Below are positions 18,280-25,469 of a DNA stretch of 64,000 bases, one piece after another. The notes below the pieces were generated by a model. That model was not told the origin of the DNA. It searched no databases and was given only the letters and a program-made list of their open reading frames with translations. The stretch's first letter is position 1. The number at the start of each line of letters is the position of its first letter. Both the position numbers and the translations under genes were made by a program. Origin of the DNA: Pseudomonas poae (GTDB taxonomy: Bacteria; Pseudomonadota; Gammaproteobacteria; Pseudomonadales; Pseudomonadaceae). The DNA lies in the NCBI GenBank assembly GCA_004000515.1, contig CP034537.1, positions 3,796,001-3,860,000 on the forward strand, read 5' to 3'.

Positions 18280-20424
18280 TCAAAAATTGACGGTGGCGGA
18301 CAACCGCGCCGTGCGCGGCGCACCCAGGAACAGGTAGCCGTCGCCTGCGGATTCACCCACATCGCGCCAGTAACGTTTGTCGAACAGGTTGTCGACGGTC
18401 AGGCGCAGCACAGTAGCGTAATCACCGACCTTGGTGGTGTAGCGGCCACCCACATCGAACACCGCATAGTCATCCACTTTCACCGTGGCTTCACGGTTGG
18501 CGTATTTGCTTGCGCTGTATTGCACGCCGCCGAGCAGGGCCAAACCGGGTATGCCTGGGATGCTGTAGTCGCCATGCAAACTGGCGCGCAGCTTGGGCAC
18601 GTTGATTGCCTGGTGGCCGTCGTAGTCGTCGGTGCCGCTGTCACTCACCCGTGCGCGAATGGCCGCGACGCTGGCCGAGACTTGCAGGTCGGAGGTCACG
18701 CGGCCGTTGGCGGACAACTCGATCCCCACGTTCTTCTGCTTGCCTTGCTGCACGAAGGTAGTCGTGCCGTCGTCATTCGGGCGGTTGTATTGCAGGTCCT
18801 CGGTGATCTGGAACAGTGCAGCGGTCAGGCTCAGACGCTGGAAGTCGCGCTTGATGCCCACTTCCAGTTGGCGCGAGGTGGTCGGCGGCAATACTTCGTC
18901 GGCGTTGCTGCTGAACCAGGCGGCTTCGCCACCCAGCGACAGGCCCTTGCTGTAGCTGGCATACAACGAGGTGTCCGGGCGCGGTTTGTAGATCAACGCC
19001 ACCTGGGGCAGGAACACGCTGCGTTGGGTGTGACGCGTGGTGTCGCCCGCCTGGTTGTAGGTCTCTTCATCCAGGCGTACCTGGCGCCCGCCGAGGATGG
19101 TTTGCCATTGCTCGTTGAAACTGATGCGGTCGCTGGCGAACAGGCCGTACTGGCGGCTGTCGAGGCGGCGGTAGGTGTGGCCCAGCGGGCCGTCGTAGGG
19201 TTCCAGCACCGGTGACGGCTGGTAGATATTGCCCTCGCCGATGTACTCATTGACCGATTTGCGCCGGTCCACCAGGCGCCGGAACGCAGTGGTGCCGAAG
19301 GTCAGGTCATGCTTGAGGAAACCGGTATCGAACTGGCCATTGAGCGCGGCCTGGGCTTCTTCGTTGCTACGGGTGTCGTCGGGGCTGCGGTAGTCGGAGA
19401 TGTCGTAGTCACCTTCGGCGCTGAAGTGGTTGGGCACCGCCGTATTCGCGCAACTGGCGGCGCCGTAGCAACCCCAGGCGAAGGTGCTGTAGTCGTCGAT
19501 GACCACGCGGCTGCGGGAGGCGCTGAAGCTGGCTTTCCAGGCGTCGTTGAAGCGGTATTCGAACAAGCCGTCAAGGTTCAGGGAGCGTATGCCTACCGGG
19601 TTCGACCAACTCTGGTAGGCCAATAGATCCTTGGGCGAAACGTGGTGGGGCACTTCGGTACCGCCCAGCAGTTGGTAGCCCGGCACCGAGCGTTGTTCGC
19701 GGTCCTGGTATTCGGCGTTGAGTTGCAGCAGGGCGTTGGGGCTGATGTTCCAATCCAGCGCCAGGGAAGCGAAATCGCGCTTGCCGTCGGCGTGGTCGAC
19801 ATAGGAGCGGATGTCTTCGTGGGCCAGGTTGATGCGCACGCCTACTTGTTGTTCGGTGCCCAGCCAACCGCCGATATCAGTGGCCAAATAGCGTTCGCCG
19901 TGTTCGTTGGTGGACACGGTCACCGAGCGCACATTCTCCGGGCGCTTGCTCACGTAGTTGACCAGCCCACCGGGTTCGGAGACGCCGCTCTGCAAGCCGG
20001 CCAGGCCCTTGAGCACTTCCACTTGCTGCTTGTTTTCCAGCGCCACGTTCTGCTCGCCGGTGATGGTGCGGCCATTGATCTTGTAGCTGCTGGCCGGGTT
20101 GAGGGCGAAGCCGCGGATCACGAAATTCTCGTAGTAGCCGACCGGGGCGTAGCTGTCGCCCACCGAGGCGTCGTTTTTCAAGACTTCGCTGAGCAGGCGT
20201 GCCTGTTGGTCTTTGAGGCGCGCTTCGGTGATCACCGCGACGGAAGCCGGGGTATCCAGCAGCGGCGCGTTGTCGAAGCCGGCCACTGCGGCTTTTTTGG
20301 CCTGGTAGTCGGTGCTTTCCTGGCCAAGGACGGTGACGGTGTCCAGGGTTGCATCCTGGGCATGTGCCGCAGCGGCGAAGGTGATGCTCAAGGCGAGCAG
20401 GGTGTGGCGATAGGGTGTAGCCAT
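18280..20424 (-). CDS. TonB-dependent siderophore-type receptor
   Basis: This is an intact 714-residue outer-membrane receptor of the TonB-siderophore class. I start it at the ATG at 20424 because MATPYRHTLLALSITFAAAA is a proper signal peptide and GGAG lies about 12 bases upstream; an in-frame start 18 codons earlier gives no signal. The TonB box is near LDTVTVLGQES. The plug has NFVIRGFALNPASSYKINGR and VEVLKGLAGLQSGVSEPGGL, and the C-terminus is ARLSATVNF. Despite the siderophore-type plug, it sits 12 bases before an acid phosphatase and then pnuC, so its cargo may be a phosphorylated vitamin or a dinucleotide and not an iron chelate. That role is inference. Confidence 0.9.
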   Translation of the reverse strand: MATPYRHTLLALSITFAAAAHAQDATLDTVTVLGQESTDYQAKKAAVAGFDNAPLLDTPASVAVITEARLKDQQARLLSEVLKNDASVGDSYAPVGYYENFVIRGFALNPASSYKINGRTITGEQNVALENKQQVEVLKGLAGLQSGVSEPGGLVNYVSKRPENVRSVTVSTNEHGERYLATDIGGWLGTEQQVGVRINLAHEDIRSYVDHADGKRDFASLALDWNISPNALLQLNAEYQDREQRSVPGYQLLGGTEVPHHVSPKDLLAYQSWSNPVGIRSLNLDGLFEYRFNDAWKASFSASRSRVVIDDYSTFAWGCYGAASCANTAVPNHFSAEGDYDISDYRSPDDTRSNEEAQAALNGQFDTGFLKHDLTFGTTAFRRLVDRRKSVNEYIGEGNIYQPSPVLEPYDGPLGHTYRRLDSRQYGLFASDRISFNEQWQTILGGRQVRLDEETYNQAGDTTRHTQRSVFLPQVALIYKPRPDTSLYASYSKGLSLGGEAAWFSSNADEVLPPTTSRQLEVGIKRDFQRLSLTAALFQITEDLQYNRPNDDGTTTFVQQGKQKNVGIELSANGRVTSDLQVSASVAAIRARVSDSGTDDYDGHQAINVPKLRASLHGDYSIPGIPGLALLGGVQYSASKYANREATVKVDDYAVFDVGGRYTTKVGDYATVLRLTVDNLFDKRYWRDVGESAGDGYLFLGAPRTARLSATVNF

Positions 20425-20551
20425 GTAAAGAGCGCTCCAAGGGCATGACCGTCGTTGCCGTACGCTTTTATCGGGCACAAAGGGGCCCAGCGCTGCGCAA
20501 CGGACGGGTTGCCAGTTCGTGATGAAAAAGCCGAGTTCGCCAGAGGTGGCG

Positions 20552-21423
20552 TCAGGCCGGAGCTGCTCCGGTAGTCATTGGTAAGCGTGCGTCGGCGGCC
20601 CATTCCTGTAGGGAACCGTCGTAGATTGCGATGTCCTGGCGACCCAGGAGGGTCAGGGCCAACGCGTTGGCAGCGGCGGAGATACCGCCGCCGCAATACA
20701 GAATCAGAGGGCCTTCGCTGTGCAGCAGCGTGGGGCCGATCGCCAGGCCAGGGCATCCTTTGGCAGGTAGCGGCCGTGGGCATCGAACAACTCGCGGGCC
20801 GGCAGGTTTTGGCTGCCGGGGATGTGCCCGCGTCGGGCGTAGCGGGTGGGCGCGGTGCCTTCGAACAGCGCCGCGCCAAGGGCACAGATCAGCAGGCCGG
20901 GTGCGTGACCGTCGACGATTGCTTCGACGCCACTGCGGTCAATCCACAGCCCGACACGCGGGTTGATTGCCCAGGGTTGCACAGGCGTGGCCGGTTCGGC
21001 GCGGCCGTTGTGTTCCGGCAAACCGGCGGCGCGCCAGGCGTTGAACCCGCCATCGAGTACCTGGGCGTCGATGCCTGCGCCGCGCAGCATCCACCACAGG
21101 CGAGCGGCCCAGAAGCCATCGGCGCGGTCGTAGATAACCAGGGTTTTCCCTTGGCCGGCGCCGAGCTTGGCCAAACTGTTTACCAGCGCTTCAGGCGTTG
21201 GCAGGGCGAAGCTGAAACTGGCTTGGGTGTCGGCCAAGTCAGTCAATAAATCTGCGTGTCGAGCGCCTGGAATATGCGCCTGCAACCAGCCGTCTTCGCC
21301 GCTTTGGACGCGGTAATCACCATCGAACGCCGGCGACGGCAACACCACCGTGGCATCCAGTATCACCAGCGTGGGATCAGCCAAATGCGCGTGCAACCAC
21401 TGAGTATCGACCAGCATGCTCAT
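20552..21423 (-). CDS. Two-domain rhodanese/sulfurtransferase, one apparent frameshift
   Basis: This is a tandem rhodanese-domain protein, 290 residues after correction. The N-terminal domain (LVDTQWLHAHLADPTLVILD, ARHADLLTDLADT) is inactive, as usual. The C-terminal domain carries the active-site loop ILYCGGGISAAANALAL with the catalytic Cys. The usual 3-mercaptopyruvate type has CGSGVTA or CGTGVTA here, so CGGGISA is a variant and the donor is uncertain. The frame breaks at the CC at 20743-20744; one more G on the coding strand restores AWAIGPTLLHSEG and extends the gene to the TGA at 20552-20554. Its start overlaps the kinase stop. Sulfur transfer for cofactor or thiazole chemistry is one idea suggested by its neighbours. 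Confidence 0.85.
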
Positions 21424-22522
21424 ACGCTTTTACGCCGGATATGGCCAAGCAACCGTTGCCCTTCGGCGCCGGCGAACCAGCGCAGATGGCCGAGCAGGTA
21501 GGCGTAATAGGCGATATCGGCGCTGGCGGCGGAGCCCACCACGTCCTGGTAATACGCCACCTCGGACAGGGCGAAATCCACGTGCACCAGCGGCAACAGG
21601 GCGCTGAGGGTGAGCAGGTCGCGGGTGCTCAATGGACGCACTTGGTGATACCCGGCGAGCAGGGCATCTACGCTGTCGAGATCGGCACGCGCTACGCCAC
21701 CCGTATCAAGGTCCAACCAGGGCACGGCGTTGCGTTCGATGGCAGTGGCCAGGTCGAAGAGCGCGAAGGTGCGGTCGGCCAGGCCAAAATCCAGCACGCT
21801 GGAAACGCTGCCGTCGGTATTCCACAGCAGGTTGGAGGCGTGCCAGTCGTTGTGGGTCCACAGCGGTGGTTGTTCACGTAACAGCGGATGCAGTTCTGCG
21901 TGCCACGGCAACAGCAACTCGCCGAGTTGAGTGCGCCACTCCTTGTCGGCGAGGTAGGGACTGCTGATGCCTTCCAGCGGGTTTGATTGTTCAATCAACC
22001 GTGCGTTGGCCAGCAGCACCTGGGTCTGGCGTTGAGGGGCATCGTAGTGTTCGGCGGCCTGGTGCAAACGGGCCAACGCCTGGCCTGCGGCGAGGGCATG
22101 CCGGGTATTTTGAAACGGTGACCACGACAACGCATCGCGGTACAGGTCCAGGCCCTCGGCAACGTGGTGCACTTCATACGTCCACTCACCTTGCCCCGTC
22201 GCCGTGGCGCCATGCCGGTTCGATACCACTGCCGCCACCGGCGCGCCCCGGCGATGCAGATGGGCGATCAGGCGATGCTCTTCCTCCAGCCACGCGGCTT
22301 GGCGCACCTGTTGGTGATGGCGTTTGACGAACAGCGTGCCAGCGCCGGTGGTGATCAACCCCGCAGCGGAAAACGGCCGTGGACTGTGCCAATGCAGGCT
22401 GTGCAAGGGGCCCAGTTGGGGTAGTCAACCAGCAGCTGCTCGATGTCGGCTTCATGCAGGGCCGGCCAGTCGGCGGCGACCGGCTCCAACCCCAGGCCGT
22501 GGGCGGTGCGTTGGGGGTTCAT
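21420..22522 (-). CDS. APH-fold small-molecule kinase, one apparent frameshift
   Basis: This is a predicted cytoplasmic kinase of the aminoglycoside/choline/thiamine kinase fold. The catalytic loop is WTHNDWHASNLLW (H-x-D-x-H-x-x-N) and the metal-binding DFG equivalent is VLDFGLADRTFALFDLA. The N-terminus from the ATG at 22522 reads MNPQRTAHGLGLEPVAADWP. The frame breaks at the GGGG at 22418-22421 (CCCC on the coding strand, five expected). With this corrected the protein is 367 residues. It overlaps the Thi5-like gene upstream and the rhodanese downstream (both ATGA). The fold includes thiamine kinase ThiK, homoserine kinase II and methylthioribose kinase. In this context, rephosphorylating an imported vitamin is an attractive but unproven role. 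Confidence 0.85.
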
Positions 22523-23438
22523 ACGTTTACCTCAGGCAGGTAGGCGTTGCTGGTCGCGCCTTGCCAAACCTGCGGGTTGTCGAGCACGGCATGCGCGTGC
22601 AGCCACTCGGCGTAGGTTTGCAGCAACGCCTGGCGTTGCTCACCCCAGCGGCCTCTGTGCAGCCAGGTCGGGGCGATTTTATGCAGCGAGGCGTTCAAAA
22701 GTTCAGCAGGGAAATACGGTGTGGTGTGTTCGTAGGCGGTGAGTGCGATTGACGGATCTTGCGCCACGGCCAAGTAGCCTTTGCGGTGGCGGCGAGGAAA
22801 TCACGCACCAGGTCGGGCTTGTCGGCCAGGGTGCGTTCATGGGCGCCGAGCAGGTAGCTGTGATAGGCCGGTGCGCCGATCTCATCCACCGGCAACACGA
22901 CGCGACGCTCGGCGTCGATGGGGCTGTGCATCAGCGCTTCCCAGGCCCAGTAGCCGCCGAAGCTGGCGTCGGCAATGCCCTCGGCGAGTTGCTCGGGCCG
23001 CAGTTCGCGCACGCCGCTGTCGACCAGGATCACGCCGTCCGGATCACCGCCATCGCGGCTGACCAGATGACGCACCATGGCCAGGCCGCGTGGCGTCGGG
23101 TTGAGCGCCAGGCGCTTGCCCACCAGGTCGCGGGGGCGGCGGATGCCGGAGTCGGTGAGGGTCTGGATCGACTCCAGGCCAGCATGGTTGATGGCGGCGA
23201 TGCCTTGCAGCGCCTGGCCCAGGCCACGGCGTACGAGAAGGCGGTTGCTGGGGAAGATGCCGAAGTCTGCGGCGCCGGTCAGCAGGTGTTGCAGGGTGTC
23301 GCCGTGGTAGGGGTCGTGGACGACCAGTTCTACATCCAGGCCGAGTTCTTCGTACCAGCCGCGTTCGCGTGCCAGGTACAGACCGGCCGAGTTTGGCCAG
23401 GGGTGGAAGTACTCCAGCATTACCTTTACCGACACCAT
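22519..23438 (-). CDS. Thi5/NMT1-like protein without signal peptide, one apparent frameshift
   Basis: This belongs to the family containing fungal Thi5/NMT1 (pyrimidine precursor of thiamine) and bacterial ThiY/SsuA-type binding proteins. MVSVKVMLEYFHPWPNSAGL, ARERGWYEELGLDVELV, LLTGAADFGIFPSN and LVGKRLALNPTPRGLA give the fold. It has no export signal: the mature-like sequence starts at the ATG at 23438, with GGAG about 10 bases upstream, and an in-frame TAG only 9 bases before the ATG rules out a longer N-terminus. The frame breaks at the TTT at 22778-22780 (AAA on the coding strand). Restoring one A gives 306 residues. The Cys-rich CCCFC motif of yeast Thi5 is not present at the matching loop (EIGAPAYHSYLL). 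It could be a cytosolic enzyme or ligand-binding protein; the catalytic role is uncertain. Confidence 0.8.
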
Positions 23439-23494
23439 CGTTTGCTACTCCAGCGCAACGTTCTTTGATGGGGGCGATTTATAAGGGAGTGATC

Positions 23495-23506
23495 TGGTAT
23501 ATACCA
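23495..23506. promoter_or_regulatory. Perfect 12-bp palindrome TGGTATATACCA upstream of the Thi5-like operon
   Basis: TGGTATATACCA lies 57-68 bases before the ATG of the first gene of the 23438-to-16821 cluster. The TGGT-N4-ACCA form matches operators of HutC-type GntR regulators such as PhnF. A regulator of this type is encoded at 12899-13633. The neighbouring sequence is AT-rich (TTATAAATCG on the coding strand), as expected for a promoter. Confidence 0.55.
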
Positions 23507-23874
23507 ATATCGGTTGGTGCTATGGATATAACTGGGTGGGGCTTTGGGTACATATCCGTTGTTTGGGTGATGGCTGAAAGTGGTTCCGCCCTTACGGCGG
23601 GTCACTTTGGAAAAGCCCCAAAGTAACCAAAGGGCTCTTGCCCCAACACTCGGCACCTCGCCTAGGCTCGGTGTGCCCTCACTCCGGCTTTGGAGCGTGG
23701 GCCGCCGCGATGGGCCATCCTTGGCCCAGCGCGGCTAACCCGGCGTCCTGCCGGGTTACCCACGCTCCAAAACCTGCGTTCGGCCAGCGTGTTTGACGGG
23801 GCGCCTCTAGATCAAAAGCAAGAGCGCGGCGGCCTTAGAGCCGACCGAGTTTTCAGTCGGAGTGAGTTCAAAAT

Positions 23875-23974
23875 GTGGGAGCTGGCTTGTCGGATCGCCG
23901 CACCGCTGCGATGCAGGCAACTCGGTACATCAGGCATACCCAGTTGATGCCATCGCAGGCAAGCCAGCTCCCAC
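23875..23974. repeat. REPIN in repeat B
   Basis: Inverted GTGGGAGCTGGCTTG and CAAGCCAGCTCCCAC enclose a loop that includes TCGGATCGCCGCACCGCTGC, a sequence absent from the matching REPIN in copy A. Part of this loop resembles the insertion in the left arm of the repeat at 62091. Confidence 0.85.
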
Positions 23975-24020
23975 AGAAGAGCAGGTTTCACAGGGTCAGG
24001 AAGCCGGACACGGTCAAAAT

Positions 24021-24107
24021 GTGGGAGCGGGCTTGCTCGCGAATGCGGTGGATCAGCCAATGAATGTGTTGACTGACACACTGCATTCGCGAGCAAGCCC
24101 GCTCCCA
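24021..24107. repeat. REPIN, second in repeat B
   Basis: The left REP GTGGGAGCGGGCTTGCTCGC and the inverted right REP ending GCTCCCA match the second doublet of copy A almost exactly, including the GAATGTGTTGACTGACACAC loop. The terminal AC is lost. Confidence 0.88.
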
Positions 24108-24297
24108 TGTATCAGGCAGACAGCGGTCTGCTCTGGCTCTGTTTTTGATCTTGATCTTAGGCGCCCTGTTAAACCACGCTGGCCGAACGCAGGCTTGAAT
24201 CCGTGGCTAACCCAACCAACGGATATGCCCCCATACAGACCGATCAACCCCCGCTGTGTACACTCCACCGCCATCATTCACTTCAAAGGAGAGTCCG

Positions 24298-25248
24298 GTG
24301 GACCTACGCCAGTTGGAAGCATTCGCCGCCGTCATGTCGGCAGGCAGTGTCACCGGAGCCGGGCAGATGCTCGGTCGCTCACAACCCACCGTGACGCGCC
24401 TGATCCAGGAGCTTGAGCAAGAACTGGGCTTCGCCTTGTTCGAACGCAGCGGCCCCAAAGTCACCCCCACGCAAAAAGCCTTCAAGCTCTCGGCCGAAGT
24501 CGACAGTGCCTTGCAAGGGGTTCGCCACGTTCAGCAGCGCGCCTTGAACATCGCCCGCGACGAGAACCTCAGCCTGCGCGTGGTCGCAACTCCCGCCTTG
24601 GCTGCCGGCTTGCTACCCCCGGCAATTGCACGTTTGCCGGCGCAACTGCGCCCGCAGCAATTGCAGATCCAGAGCCTCACCCCCGAAGGCGTGGTGCAGG
24701 CCGTGCTGGCGAAGACCGTCGACCTCGGCGTGGTCAGCCTGCCGTTGGAGCATCGCGGCCTGGAGGTGCATTGGATCGGCGAGGCGTCTTGCGTTGCGGT
24801 ACTGGCGCACGACTCACCCTTGGCGAGCGAGTCGGTGCTGAGCATGGAGACGCTGGCGCAGCACACGCTGATCAGTATTTCCAACCCGTTCCGTTTTCGC
24901 CGTCGCATCAACAAGGCTTTTGAAAACATGGGTGCCGAGCCCCAGCACATCCTAGAAACCAACACTTCGCTGACCGCCATGCAAATGGCCCGCGCCGGTC
25001 TTGGGGTGGCGTTGGTGGACCCGTTCACCGCATTCGGCGTGCCGCTCAATGGCGTGGTCGTGCGGCCGATTGAAAGCACCATCCCGTTTTTCTTCGGCCT
25101 GATTTCAGCGTTTGCCAGCCCGTTGTCGGACGTGGCCAGTGCGTTGATCGACACCCTGCAAGCCTCGTCCCAAGAGTTGCTGCCGGGCATGATCATCCAC
25201 CCGGCCAACCGTCATGACGCCTTGATGCAGCGCATCTACGCCAGCTGA
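24298..25248 (+). CDS. LysR-family transcriptional regulator
   Basis: This 316-residue LysR regulator has an N-terminal helix-turn-helix (residues about 3-60; LEAFAAVMSAGSVTGAGQML, RSQPTVTRLIQELEQELGF) and a periplasmic-binding-like effector domain. The start is the GTG at 24298, preceded by AAAGGAG. The frame is intact. It lies just after repeat B and reads toward the receptor/importer operon that starts 221 bases downstream, so it is the obvious candidate regulator for that operon. The effector is unknown. Confidence 0.9.
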   Translation: MDLRQLEAFAAVMSAGSVTGAGQMLGRSQPTVTRLIQELEQELGFALFERSGPKVTPTQKAFKLSAEVDSALQGVRHVQQRALNIARDENLSLRVVATPALAAGLLPPAIARLPAQLRPQQLQIQSLTPEGVVQAVLAKTVDLGVVSLPLEHRGLEVHWIGEASCVAVLAHDSPLASESVLSMETLAQHTLISISNPFRFRRRINKAFENMGAEPQHILETNTSLTAMQMARAGLGVALVDPFTAFGVPLNGVVVRPIESTIPFFFGLISAFASPLSDVASALIDTLQASSQELLPGMIIHPANRHDALMQRIYAS

Positions 25249-25469
25249 CCCTTATATAAGTTTTGGAATATGCATAGCTCTATTAATTAGTAGATGGAAT
25301 AAGTGATGCCCTTTAGTATTCATTTACCGCATTCAGTGCGCTAATGAATAACGAAAACGAATAGATGGCTGTTCACCCAGTCACCTTGCTTCGCGGACAT
25401 CCAGCCGACCTCGGCAAATCGCCGCACGACCAGCAACACCCTTTTGGCGATTTTCCGGGGAGTACCCAG
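25249..25469 (+). promoter_or_regulatory. AT-rich promoter region ahead of the 25470 operon
   Basis: This 221-base gap drops well below the local GC content. It contains TTTTGGAATATGCATAGC and a separated inverted pair, GAATA at 25297-25301 and TATTC at 25317-25321. LysR-type regulators often bind such spaced dyads. The ribosome site GGGGAG precedes the receptor ATG. No defined consensus could be assigned. Confidence 0.35.

Larger units (their letters stand above)
23548..24227. repeat. Composite palindromic intergenic repeat, copy B (right arm shortened)
   Basis: This is the second copy of the long inverted repeat described at 7896. It starts GTACATATCCGTTG and ends CAACGGATATG. The left arm is complete, but the right arm jumps from GGCTTGAATCCGTGGCTAACCC straight to the terminal CAACGGATATG, so about 200 bases are missing relative to copies A and C. 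It fills most of the space between the Thi5-like operon and a LysR gene. No gene is supported inside it. Confidence 0.9.

Noticed and set aside
18280..20424. Assignment of this receptor as a siderophore receptor from its plug type alone
   Set aside because: The plug is of the siderophore class, but no siderophore genes, Fur box or iron genes adjoin it, and its immediate neighbours are vitamin-salvage functions, so I left the ligand open.
23439..23547. TPP riboswitch ahead of the Thi5-like operon
   Set aside because: I looked for the conserved CTGAGA and ACCTGAT-type elements in the short leader and did not see them; a covariance-model search would be decisive.
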